Under the pieces are notes generated by a model that was given only the letters and a program-made list of their open reading frames with translations, was not told where the DNA came from and did no database searches. A program made the translations under genes and the position numbers. This document shows, piece by piece, positions 51,001 through 57,655 of a DNA stretch of 64,000 nt. Within the stretch, counting starts at the first letter, position 1, and every line of letters starts with the position of its first letter. Source of the stretch: Blastopirellula marina DSM 3645 (GTDB lineage: Bacteria > Planctomycetota > Planctomycetia > Pirellulales > Pirellulaceae); contig NZ_CH672377.1 in assembly GCF_000153105.1 (NCBI RefSeq), forward strand, positions 1,778,147 through 1,842,146. The letters are read 5' to 3'.

Positions 51001-52620
51001 GGTTCGCAGGATCCGCAAGTGATCGCAGCTGCCGGCAAACGCGCCGCGCGACTACACGCGGCGCTGAAAGAATGGCATCAATTTTACGATGGCTATGATC
51101 CCCTGTTCACCTGGTGGGTCAAGCAGCCGATGGCCGACGCCGACGCGAAACTGGGCGCCTATGTCGACTTGCTGAAGTCGGTAAAGCTAGAGGAAAAAGA
51201 AGCAGCAGTCCCAGCAGCGCCGTCGCTCACTGACGAAGCGCTGACTGCAGCGATCGCCGCAGCGCCCCAGTCCGACGACGCCGCGGCGCTCGATCCGTTG
51301 CTCGCTCGTTCGGTCGGCAAGCTGGAAGCGGCCATCCAGACGTATCGCCAAGATGCGCGTCGTCATCTTCGTCGCCGCAAAGAAGAAGTGAGCGAAAGCG
51401 AACGCGCCGCCTTCTTCGCTACTTGGCGATCGGCGCTCAGCGAGATCGATTTCGCCGCACTCTCGTACGACGATCAAATCGACTACGTCCTCTTCCAGAA
51501 CGAGCTGGACTATCAAGTTAAGCTTTCGCAGCTAAAGATCCGCGGCGCCGATACGCTGGGATCGGCCAGCACCGACGAGAGCGGCATCAAGGGGATTCCG
51601 GTCGGCCGCGAACGACTGCTGCTGGAGCTTCAGCATGAGATGATTCCCTACTCGCCGGAACAACTGCTGGAAATCGCCGAGCAAGAGTACGCTTGGTGCC
51701 GCGCCGAAATGTTGAAGGCCTCCCGCGAACTGGGCTGCGGCGATGATTGGCGAGCCGCCGTCGAAAAAGTGAAGCGAATGCATGTCGCTCCCGGCGAACA
51801 ACCCCAATTGATCAAAATGCTTTCGGACGAAGCGATCGAGTTTCTCAAGCAGCATGATCTGATGTCGATTCCGCCGTTGGCCGAAGAAACCTGGCGAATG
51901 GAGATGATGACGCCGGAGCGGCAATTGGTGAATCCGTTTTTCACCGGCGGCGAAATGATCAGCGTCGCGTTTCCGACTGATACGATGCCCCACCGTGACA
52001 AGCTGCAAAGCTTACGCGGCAACAACATCCCGTTCGCTCGCGCAACGGTCCATCACGAACTGATTCCCGGGCATCACATGCAGGGGTTCATGAACGATCG
52101 CTATCGCACCTACCGCGAAACGTTCCGCACGCCGTTTTGGCTCGAAGGCTGGGCGCTCTATTGGGAAATGCTGCTGTACGATCATGGCTTCCCGCAGACG
52201 CCCGAGGATCGCATCGGCTTTCTGGTTTGGCGTTCGCATCGCTGTGCGCGAATCACCTTTTCACTGGGCTTTCATCTGGGCAAAATGACGCCGCAACAGT
52301 GTGTTGATCTGCTGGTCGCTCGGGTCGGGTTTGAGCCGATGAACGCCGCGGCCGAAGTTCGCCGTTCGGTCGGACCCAGCTATCCGCCCCTCTATCAGGC
52401 AGGCTACATGCTCGGCGGCCTTCAATTCCGTTCGCTGCATCGCCAACTGGTCGACTCGGGCGAAATGTCGGATCGCCAATTTCATGATGCGATCATCCAG
52501 CAGAACTTCGCACCAGTGTCGATGGTCAGGGACATCCTGATGCAAAAAGAGTTGACCGCCGACTATCGACCGCAGTGGAACTTTTACGACTTCCAAGAAG
52601 CGGAAGCGACGGCGAACTAA
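48070..52620 (+). CDS. Fusion of DPP-IV-type S9 serine peptidase (with VHL-like insertion) and DUF885 metallopeptidase
   Basis: 1516 residues from ATG 48070 (AGGAG seven bases upstream). The signal peptide is about 1-26. Residues about 30-140 begin the DPP-IV-type beta-propeller. About 155-220 form an inserted domain resembling the VHL beta domain (LTFHNRLDEPVEIFWIEPSG, TYAGHLWEAR). The propeller resumes to about 540. The alpha/beta-hydrolase domain has Ser689 in GASAGG, Asp762 in GEMDNNVPP and His794 in VGHSNGG. From about 845 a DUF885 domain extends to the C-terminus with HHELIPGHH (1328-1336) and WLEGWALYWE, typical of that zinc-peptidase-like family. All key residues of both halves are present. 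It is presumably a periplasmic protein with two peptide-cleaving activities. Confidence 0.93.
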   Translation: MSYSGRLRLAAIGCLFLLAAAALAQRPTALKLEIQPHWFADDAFCWYKNELGHGNCEYILIDVAQGERRPAFDHAQLAAALTSAAGVDAKPEKLSLPQLCFQADAQRIFFRAGDKIWGCDLAIYKLSEVNEETLHNYQELQRQGTPSASGDSDASMTLTFHNRLDEPVEIFWIEPSGGAATYGHLAAHEKRSQHTYAGHLWEARTPSGEVIARFKAAHDATTVNIEKQTRPTRDRRARGSRAPRDRSPDGVWSAAIRDGDVILRDVDSGDETSLTSDGDEQSPYGHLQWSPDSQSLIALKITPGDRGEVYRVESSPTGGGRARLHTHLYPLPGDKFAAHQLHLFDIPNKQEIACDADIIDFGVPRLRFRGDTVTYEQVDRGHQRFRLVEVNLRTGGVRNLIDEKSSTFLWTAHPEAIGVRRVTWLAGDELIYCSEQDGWRHLYLYDAKSGELKNPITRGDWVVRAIDRVDEAARQIWFRASGMNTGQDPYLVHFYRINFDGTGLTALTAANGNHTITYSPTGKYLLDRYSRVDLPPKHELRRANDGSLVCSLEEADISPLISAGFQLPEVFSAKGRDGQTDIWGVIYRPHDYDPTKKYPVIEDIYAGPHNFHTPKTFSTQNPYRDLTDLGFVVVKLDGMGTAGRSKAFHDVCFQNLKDAGFPDRIAWMKAAAAVDSGLDLSRVGVYGASAGGQNAAGALLFHPDFYKVAVASCGCHDNRMDKASWNEQWMGYPVGPHYAACSNIENAARLQGALLLIVGEMDNNVPPESTLRFADALIKADKDFDLLVLPGVGHSNGGAYGVRRRNQFFVEHLLNQESPNHNASSPTPTPPYKIDWRKIEASSNRVSRLTERFRADDNSLRRRYSMRESPQRQQRMLSFYADWLTTLKQYDTQGLTAAEQQSFAALRRDVAAQLAEVAHDQRQTSELAEFFPFAPSIVQLVEARQAFAKVDPEQAAAEIVKIAEQTAAIQQKTAADLGSQDPQVIAAAGKRAARLHAALKEWHQFYDGYDPLFTWWVKQPMADADAKLGAYVDLLKSVKLEEKEAAVPAAPSLTDEALTAAIAAAPQSDDAAALDPLLARSVGKLEAAIQTYRQDARRHLRRRKEEVSESERAAFFATWRSALSEIDFAALSYDDQIDYVLFQNELDYQVKLSQLKIRGADTLGSASTDESGIKGIPVGRERLLLELQHEMIPYSPEQLLEIAEQEYAWCRAEMLKASRELGCGDDWRAAVEKVKRMHVAPGEQPQLIKMLSDEAIEFLKQHDLMSIPPLAEETWRMEMMTPERQLVNPFFTGGEMISVAFPTDTMPHRDKLQSLRGNNIPFARATVHHELIPGHHMQGFMNDRYRTYRETFRTPFWLEGWALYWEMLLYDHGFPQTPEDRIGFLVWRSHRCARITFSLGFHLGKMTPQQCVDLLVARVGFEPMNAAAEVRRSVGPSYPPLYQAGYMLGGLQFRSLHRQLVDSGEMSDRQFHDAIIQQNFAPVSMVRDILMQKELTADYRPQWNFYDFQEAEATAN

Positions 52621-52641
52621 GCTGCTGACGCTTCCATCCGC

Positions 52642-53379
52642 TTACCGTCCCAAGACCGGCTCGAGCCAGACGCTCCAGTCGCCGTCTCTGCCGTCGCCGC
52701 CATCTTCGACGACCAACTCAAGTCGAGCAGCATTGTCGACATCGACCCAAAAGTCACGCAGTTCGCCCGGCTTGGTTTTCGGACTTCGCCATAGCTCTTT
52801 ACCATCGGCGTTGATCACAAAAACAACCTGGCCTCGGTTGCCGGCGACTCCGGCTGATCCCGAAAAATTCTTCCAGGCGCCCCCCAAATCGTACGTGTGT
52901 TGGGCAGGCGCGTGCGCCCAAATGCCGTGACGAAAGATGCGACCGCGAACCTCGAGCAGCGGCATGTCTTGCGGCACCCGATCGTACGCCGGACGCCCAT
53001 GTCCAACGTGGGCCGTCTCTGGCTGGCAGTCCGACAAGGGGACTTCGGCAATCTCCTTCGGCACATAGAGCGGCGAAATGTGAGGGCGTTTGGCTTTCTC
53101 CGAAGCGGTCAATCGCTTGGCGACTTCCGCCACCAATTTGTCGTCAGAGGCCTGCAGCTTTTCGCTGATCGCTTGAATCTTTTCCTTGTCTTTGGATTTC
53201 AACGCGTCGACTAGCGGCAGCAGTTGCAATCTCTGCTGAATCACTTGCGGTTGCGGCTTCCCTTTGGCGTCGGGCAACAAATCGATCTCTTGCTGCGGAG
53301 TCGGATCTGCGGCAGTAGTCAACGCAACGAAACTAAACAAAAAGGAGGCGGTAAGCGCAACGGCGTTAGTTTGCAGCAT
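52642..53379 (-). CDS. Secreted NPCBM/NEW2-domain protein
   Basis: 245 residues. A signal peptide (about 1-23) precedes a helical segment (about 45-95, KSKDKEKIQAISEKLQASDDKLV). The C-terminal ~145 residues are an NPCBM domain: VPLSDCQPETAHVGHGRPAYDR, then FRHGIWAHAPAQHTYDLGGAWKNFSGSAGVAGN and FVINADGKELWRSPKTKPGE, and WVDVDNAARLELVVEDGGDG (about 215-234). NPCBM modules bind carbohydrates and usually sit on glycosidases; here there is no catalytic domain. It converges on the giant peptidase gene, with 21 bp between stops. Confidence 0.9.
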   Translation of the reverse strand: MLQTNAVALTASFLFSFVALTTAADPTPQQEIDLLPDAKGKPQPQVIQQRLQLLPLVDALKSKDKEKIQAISEKLQASDDKLVAEVAKRLTASEKAKRPHISPLYVPKEIAEVPLSDCQPETAHVGHGRPAYDRVPQDMPLLEVRGRIFRHGIWAHAPAQHTYDLGGAWKNFSGSAGVAGNRGQVVFVINADGKELWRSPKTKPGELRDFWVDVDNAARLELVVEDGGDGRDGDWSVWLEPVLGR

Positions 53380-53607
53380 AACAGTGATTTCAATGATGGA
53401 TGGGGCTGAAATTCAAACACGCGTAAAGCAGGTCGCCACGCGATCCGATTCCATTCTACGTCACGACGTTCTTTCCGATAGCTAATTCTCCAAGCGGTTT
53501 TTCGCGACTTTTTCGTCACGAGACCGTGATTTGAACCAACTACGTTTTCGTTTCTCAAATTGACTGGAAGTCGTTGCGACTCCGCGCGTCCACTTCCATC
53601 GCCGCGA

Positions 53608-54006
53608 TCAGAAATCAACGGCGACGTGCCAAAGCACTTGATGCTTGTCGGCGGTCTGCAGCAACGATTGCCACTGCCGCAGTTCTCGCCGGACCGAATC
53701 CTCTGCAGAAATCGTGGCCGGCTTCGCTTCCAGATGCGCCAATAGCGCGGCGATCGTCAGCAAACCCTCGGCCGGAGCGAACCAAGTCTCTTGCGGCAAC
53801 TCAAAACCACCGCCCAGATCGAGTTCGTCCTCCAAAAAGAAATCGGTCTCGTCAGCGCCTTGGCCAAAGAAATCCATCAGCGGCCTTACGCCCAACGACT
53901 GGGCCAACAGCGTGAGTTCTTCTTCTCGCTCGGACAATTCGTGCCCATGCACGTACGACTGGACGTCGGGGATTTCGCGTTTCAGGACGATCATCAGCGT
54001 GGGCAT
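53608..54006 (-). CDS. Hypothetical cytoplasmic protein
   Basis: 132 residues. MPTLMIVLKREIPDVQSYVHGHELSEREEELTLL opens a small alpha/beta protein with an acidic centre (FFGQGADETDFFLEDELDLGGGFELPQETWFAPAEG) and a C-terminal helix (RRELRQWQSLLQTADKHQV). There is no signal peptide, membrane helix or cysteine pair. The composition and the clean start favour a real gene, but I do not recognise the family and no Shine-Dalgarno is clear. The SPFH gene upstream is on the same strand but separated by a terminator. Confidence 0.72.
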   Translation of the reverse strand: MPTLMIVLKREIPDVQSYVHGHELSEREEELTLLAQSLGVRPLMDFFGQGADETDFFLEDELDLGGGFELPQETWFAPAEGLLTIAALLAHLEAKPATISAEDSVRRELRQWQSLLQTADKHQVLWHVAVDF

Positions 54007-54099
54007 GAGTGGTGACGTCGTGTGAGAAGTTGGTAAGGGAAGCGAACTCGCTCAATCGTACCTCATCGCCGACCACGCTGGCAGATGAATTCAGAAAAC

Positions 54100-54136
54100 G
54101 AAAAAACGCCCTGAAAACGTTCGCTTTCAGGGCGTT
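54100..54136 (-). terminator. Minus-strand terminator of the SPFH gene
   Basis: A 12-bp stem (54105-54116 with 54125-54136) has six As on the plus strand at 54101-54106, read as Ts on the minus strand. It begins 5 bp past the SPFH stop codon. Confidence 0.92.
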
Positions 54137-54141
54137 CCGGT

Positions 54142-55245
54142 TTACAACAAGTTGACGATCCGGTCGGCCAGCCCCTTTTCGCCCACGACGATGTTCAGCT
54201 TGCCTTGGGCGGCGATCTTTTCCAAGACCTCCAACTCGCGAAGCCGCATCAACGTAGGGTTATCGGCCAACAGCCGCGCCGTGTTCGCCTGGCTGCGCAT
54301 CGCGGCCGTCTCTTCTCGGCGGAAGATCAGGTTCGCTTCGGCCGCCTTCTTGGCCTGCGTCACCTTGTTCAGCAGGTCCTTCATCTCGCCTGGCAAGATC
54401 GCGTCGCGAACGCCGACCGAGATCAGTTCCAGTCCGAGCGTTTCGGCTCGGCGGCGCGTGATCGCGGCAATCTCGTCCGCTACGTTCTCTTTGTCGGTGA
54501 GAAACGCGTCCAGTTCGCGGGCGCCGATCACCGCTCGCGCGGCGAGCTGCGCATCGCGATACAGCGCCTGTTGCACGTCGATCGTCGCAGCCGCCGCTTT
54601 CAGCGGATCCACAACGCGATAGGTCGCGACCAAGTTCAGCCGGAGCGTCACCTTGTCGGCCGTCATGATGTCTTGACCGGCGACGTCGAGCGTTTGCTCA
54701 CGCAGATCGATCTCGACGACGCGGGCATCGACCGTCTCCTTCCAGAACGCGTAGACGCCTGGCTCTAGCGTCTCGACATACTTGCCGTCGTAAAACAGCA
54801 CGCCCCGATGGAACCGCTGCACTTCGCAAACGTCAAGCGCCAAACGGACCGCCGGTTCGCGAGCAATCCGCGACAAGTGATCGCGCTGCAGTCGTACTTC
54901 GCGAGCGTCGTAGCGTTCGATCTCGACCTTGCGCACGCCGTTCCAGTAGACATACAGACCTGGCTTGAGGATCCGGTCAAACCGGCCGTCGATCATGACG
55001 ATCGCACGTTCGTGCTCGGTCAAGTCAACAACAACCGCTTGATCGGCCAACTTGCCGCTACGCGCGATCACGTCGAGTTTGTCGTGGCGCAACCAAGGAT
55101 CACGTCGCGAGACGATATCGACATGCTGCTTCCGCAGCCACGCGAACAGGCGATGACGACCTGGCATGAGCACGCCGACGAACTCGCCGTCGACAAAGTG
55201 CAAGCCGGCCTCGTAGGTTTGAATCTGAATTTGCTTGTAGATCAT
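54142..55245 (-). CDS. SPFH/band-7 (slipin-like) protein with triplicated N-terminal module
   Basis: 367 residues from ATG 55245, preceded by AGGAGG eight bases upstream; the 44-codon upstream extension was rejected. The SPFH core is visible at about 165-300 (VVEIDLREQTLDVAGQDIMTADKVTLRLNLVATYRV, then ARAVIGARELDAFLT and LGLELISVGVRDAILPGEMKDLL). A coiled C-terminus follows (VTQAKKAAEANLIFRREETAAMRSQAN). The N-terminal DG...L-x-PG...W/F strand pair occurs three times (about 13-46, 80-108 and 147-176). There is no obvious transmembrane helix, unlike most slipins, so membrane attachment would be peripheral or by oligomer. It is divergent from nothing close; the tRNA cluster lies upstream. Confidence 0.92.
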   Translation of the reverse strand: MIYKQIQIQTYEAGLHFVDGEFVGVLMPGRHRLFAWLRKQHVDIVSRRDPWLRHDKLDVIARSGKLADQAVVVDLTEHERAIVMIDGRFDRILKPGLYVYWNGVRKVEIERYDAREVRLQRDHLSRIAREPAVRLALDVCEVQRFHRGVLFYDGKYVETLEPGVYAFWKETVDARVVEIDLREQTLDVAGQDIMTADKVTLRLNLVATYRVVDPLKAAAATIDVQQALYRDAQLAARAVIGARELDAFLTDKENVADEIAAITRRRAETLGLELISVGVRDAILPGEMKDLLNKVTQAKKAAEANLIFRREETAAMRSQANTARLLADNPTLMRLRELEVLEKIAAQGKLNIVVGEKGLADRIVNLL

Positions 55246-55690
55246 CGTAGTCACCTCCTGTTCCGCTCGTGTGGTTAACGCATCGGAAGCTGCTCCTCGT
55301 AAAAGTGGAAACGTAAGTGAAGTTAATTCGTTCGGTCGTGATTGGATATGTGCGAAAAAATGCCGTCCAGGACGCAAGCAGTCGCCGCGATCCCATCCAC
55401 TGCGACGGAGGATCGTGGGCGCGCATCGCGTACGATTGGAGAGGATCCGCTTGAGCGATCCTTTGCCCTAGGGGCGAAAAGACCGCGGCCGCAGCCGTCT
55501 ATCAATCGAACCTTCGATGCGGGCCGGTCATCCCGCAAAGCCGCAGCCGTATGGTGTCGCCGACACGATGCATGTCATTCCAGGCATCTCCGCCAAACGG
55601 CCGAAGCCCAATAGCGTAGTTACGCTGAACCGACAAGTCGCCGCGTCGACAACGGATCGTGTGAAAGTTACGTCCCTTTCGGCGGGGTTG
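55246..55690. other. Intergenic between SPFH gene and tRNA cluster
   Basis: 445 bases without a supported gene. The last bases before the SPFH start include its AGGAGG ribosome-binding site (55254-55259). A plus-strand frame at 55342-55614 is Arg/Ser/Ala-rich with no start signal. Confidence 0.5.
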
Positions 55691-55762
55691 TGAACCGTGC
55701 AAGATTCGAACTTGCTACAGCCAGATTCATAGTCTGGTGCTCTACCATTGAGCTAACGGTCT
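55691..55762 (-). tRNA. tRNA-like gene, anticodon reads AUG (unusual)
   Basis: The minus strand folds as a cloverleaf: D-arm GCTC-AATGGTA-GAGC, anticodon stem CCAGA/TCTGG with loop CTATGAA, and T-arm GCAAG-TTCGAAT-CTTGC. The acceptor AGACCGT/ACGGTTC has an A-C mismatch at position 1-72 and a G-U at 2-71. The anticodon at positions 34-36 is ATG (codon CAU), with an A at the wobble position, which is not a normal bacterial tRNA-His. CCA is not encoded. Confidence 0.65.
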
Positions 55763-55781
55763 GGCATGCTTCGCATACCAG

Positions 55782-55856
55782 TGGTGCAGTGGATGGGATT
55801 CGAACCCATATTTCCGGCGCGCAGCCGGCGTCTGTACCTCACTAGACGACCACCAG
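55782..55856 (-). tRNA. tRNA-like gene, candidate anticodon GCG (Arg)
   Basis: The minus strand has T-arm ATGGG-TTCGAAT-CCCAT, D-stem GTCT/AGAC and anticodon stem CCGG/CCGG around loop CTGCGCG (positions 34-36 GCG). The acceptor ends CCACTGC-A-CCA, so the 3' CCA is encoded, the only case in this cluster. The acceptor has two G-U pairs and a terminal C-C mismatch. Confidence 0.6.
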
Positions 55857-55961
55857 AGAAACGCGACCGTCGAACCCGTTGTCGCGGAACGCTACGAATC
55901 GATCTGCTGAAGAGACCGCAGCGCCGCCGGAGTATCGCGTCTCCCGTTGCTTGCATCAAAA

Positions 55962-56033
55962 AAACGTCGGCGGGGATCGAACCCGCAAGCGAGCTGCTTT
56001 GCAGGCAACCGGCTGACCATCAGCGACGACGTT
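55962..56033 (-). tRNA. tRNA-Cys(GCA)
   Basis: The minus strand has a perfect 7-bp acceptor AACGTCG/CGACGTT, discriminator U (normal for Cys), anticodon stem GTTGC/GCAGC with loop CTGCAAA (anticodon GCA), and T-arm GCGGG-TTCGATC-CCCGC. The D-loop is short. CCA is not encoded. Confidence 0.88.
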
Positions 56034-56041
56034 AAAAAAAG

Positions 56042-56114
56042 CGGCTCGCCCAGGAATTGAACCTGGCCTACGACCTTCGCAAAGTCGCGTGCGAATCCGG
56101 CACACTCGCGAGCC
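56042..56114 (-). tRNA. tRNA-Arg(GCG) candidate
   Basis: The minus strand has a perfect acceptor GGCTCGC/GCGAGCC, D-stem GTGT/GCAC with a 9-base loop containing GG, anticodon stem CGACT/GGTCG with loop TTGCGAA (anticodon GCG, codon CGC) and T-arm CCAGG-TTCAATT-CCTGG. The cloverleaf is well formed, but GCG is an unusual bacterial Arg anticodon; ACG is the norm. Confidence 0.8.
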
Positions 56115-56141
56115 GAGTTGGGGGATAAAAGGAAAAACATG

Positions 56142-56281
56142 GACACTAGCCCGTAGCGCAAGCAACGGAATTCGGCTGGCATCCATACGAAAATTAGGAC
56201 TTCGCCGGCGAAGTCGAACATGATGAAATGTTGCTCGACACTTCAAACCGCATTCCCTCGCTTGCGCTGCGGGCTAGTGTC
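56142..56281. repeat. 140-bp nested inverted repeat inside the tRNA cluster
   Basis: Outer arms 56142-56163 and 56260-56281 are reverse complements with one mismatch in 22 bases. A perfect 18-base palindrome (56198-56215, GACTTCGCC/GGCGAAGTC) lies between them. The inner flank of the right arm, reversed, reads GAGGGAATGCGG, matching the GCGGGAATGCGG of the element at 1155-1248. Confidence 0.85.
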
Positions 56282-56291
56282 AAAATTTGGA

Positions 56292-56358
56292 AGCGGACGC
56301 GGGAGTTGAAACCGCTGCGCGAAGCTTATGAGACTTCGCCGAGCGCCGGCTCGTCCGC
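56292..56358 (-). tRNA. Degenerate tRNA-like gene, anticodon CAU
   Basis: The minus strand has acceptor GCGGACG/CGTCCGC, anticodon stem GAAGT/GCTTC with loop CTCATAA (anticodon CAT), a very short D-arm (CCG-GCGCT-CGG) and T-arm GCGGT-TTCAACT-CCCGC with the 53-61 pair lost. At about 67 bases it is shorter than a normal tRNA-Met and may be a decayed or unusual tRNA. Confidence 0.5.
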
Positions 56359-56382
56359 AATGATGAATCGTGAAAACAAAAG

Positions 56383-56457
56383 CGCCCCAGACAGGATTTG
56401 AACCTGCGACCTCCGCTCTGACAAAGCGGCGAGCATTCCGGACTGCTCCGCAAGGGC
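56383..56457 (-). tRNA. tRNA-Asp(GUC)
   Basis: The minus strand has D-stem GAGC/GCTC, anticodon stem CCGCT/AGCGG with loop TTGTCAG (anticodon GTC), variable AGGTC, T-arm GCAGG-TTCAAAT-CCTGT and discriminator G (normal for Asp). The acceptor GCCCTTG/CTGGGGC contains one G-U and one T-T mismatch. Confidence 0.78.
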
Positions 56458-56494
56458 TTGTTCGAAGTAGGGGCCGCTGTGCGGACCCTACAGG

Positions 56495-56569
56495 CTGCGA
56501 GAGCTGGAATCGAACCAGCGTCAACCTGATTCAAAGTCAGGCATCACTACCAACAGCGAACCTCTCGCA
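56495..56569 (-). tRNA. tRNA-Gln(UUG)
   Basis: The minus strand has a perfect acceptor TGCGAGA/TCTCGCA with the U1-A72 pair characteristic of tRNA-Gln, discriminator G, anticodon stem CCTGA/TCAGG with loop CTTTGAA (anticodon TTG) and T-arm GCTGG-TTCGATT-CCAGC. CC but not the final A of CCA is encoded. Confidence 0.87.
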
Positions 56570-56681
56570 ACAAAAATCACGTACCGAATTTTCAAAGACC
56601 AAATCTGCCGTGAACGGCGCTGCGGACTCCGCGGCGCGGTCCCCCCACCAAATTTAGAATGGGAGCGCGCCGCTGCGTCAG

Positions 56682-56975
56682 TCACTCAATCACATCGAAG
56701 TAGTCGACCGACACTTCCAGCGCCAATCGACCGCCTCCGAGTCGAAGCTCACAGGCAGCGTCGTCGATGCGGCTTTTCCGCAGATCGACGTCTACTTCTT
56801 CGCCGCCAAAAAACTGTAAACGCTGCGGCTCGTCCGCTTCCTGCGGTCCCAGCACCACGGCGTAACGCTTGCTTGCGTCGCCTCGGAAGCGGATGCGAGC
56901 CGAGCGGATCGCCGGCTGTCTGGGAATTTCAAAGCAGGCGGCGATCGCTTGTTGAAATAAGGGTTGGTTGCTCAT
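56682..56975 (-). CDS. Small hypothetical protein inside the tRNA cluster
   Basis: 97 residues with GGAGA seven bases before the ATG. The sequence (FEIPRQPAIRSARIRFRGDASKRYAVVLGPQEADEPQRLQ, then FFGGEEVDVDLRKSRIDDAACELRLGG and LALEVSVDYFDVI, in sections along residues 15-96) is amphipathic and probably a small beta-rich cytoplasmic domain. It lies between tRNA-Gln and tRNA-Phe, all on the minus strand, and may be co-transcribed with the tRNAs. I do not recognise a family. Confidence 0.72.
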   Translation of the reverse strand: MSNQPLFQQAIAACFEIPRQPAIRSARIRFRGDASKRYAVVLGPQEADEPQRLQFFGGEEVDVDLRKSRIDDAACELRLGGGRLALEVSVDYFDVIE

Positions 56976-56992
56976 TTTCTTTCTCCGGTAAG

Positions 56993-57064
56993 TGGACGGG
57001 GGAGCGCTCGAATCTCCGTCTCCTGGTTTTCAGCCAGGCGCTATTCCATCTCAGCTATCCGTCC
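56993..57064 (-). tRNA. tRNA-Phe(GAA)
   Basis: The minus strand has D-stem GCTG/TAGC, anticodon stem CCTGG/CCAGG with loop CTGAAAA (anticodon GAA) and discriminator A. The acceptor GGACGGA/CCCGTCC has an A-C at 7-66, and T-stem GGAGA/GCTCC has an A-G at 53-61, so it carries two mismatches a housekeeping tRNA-Phe would not. CCA is not encoded. It begins 17 bp upstream of the small protein gene. Confidence 0.78.
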
Positions 57065-57083
57065 GTCGGTTCGGTTCAAACAC

Positions 57084-57117
57084 AAAAAAAGCCCGGCGTC
57101 TTAAGCGACCCGGGCTT
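57084..57117 (-). terminator. Minus-strand terminator-like hairpin upstream of tRNA-Phe
   Basis: An 8-bp stem (57089-57096 with 57110-57117) has As at 57084-57090 on the plus strand. It would end a minus-strand transcript before the tRNA cluster, yet no gene lies immediately upstream. Confidence 0.7.
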
Positions 57118-57433
57118 GTGCAGAACATCAGCGCAAGTTTCCGCGTCACCAGCGAAAATCGAGATTCATCGATCGCATTGGGCAACAGCCCAAGCTCGAA
57201 TAAGATTCGTGTTGTCGATCGGTGAACGTCATTGCAGAAAGCGTTTCTCAGTAAGGGTTTGATTTCAATTCAACGTTTCGCCGGCGGTTGTCGCACAAGC
57301 GGCGTACCAGAAGTAGACGAGCGACTACCAGAAAGGTTCGAGGTTGGACGAAAAAAAATGCGCGAAAGCATGTGTCTTCGTAGCCCGCTTGCGCATTTTG
57401 GAGTTGCGCTATTTTGTCAAACCGCATCCGGTT

Positions 57434-57608
57434 GGCCCGGATAGCTCCGCTATCTGGGCCGACGAAGTCGGTAGGAAGCATCGGGCCGCAGTTGGACTTA
57501 CTGCGGTGGTGGCTGCACCGTTTGAAATGGCGAACAGACCCCGAACTGCTTACTGGGCACAAATGCTTCTTACGGCTGCGCCGCCCCGATAGCGGAGCTA
57601 TCGCGGCC
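57434..57608 (-). repeat. ~175-bp REP/BIME-type element, copy 3 (solitary)
   Basis: It is the same element as at 20224-20400 and 20948-21123 but on the minus strand. Read reversed, it begins GGCCGCGATAGC-TCC-GCTATCGGGGC, continues GGCGGCGCAGCCGTAAGAAGCAT and ends CCGACTTCGTCGGCCCAGATAGC-GGA-GCTATCCGGGCC. No transposase gene is nearby, so it looks like a non-autonomous copy. Confidence 0.88.
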
Positions 57609-57655
57609 ACCCTGGATAATTGCGCAACTTCAAACCTTGCTGCGCTGCGGGCTAC

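Noticed and set aside
56292-56358. Standard tRNA-Met or initiator tRNA
   Set aside because: The D-arm is truncated and the 53-61 T-stem pair is lost, so it is listed only as a degenerate tRNA-like gene.
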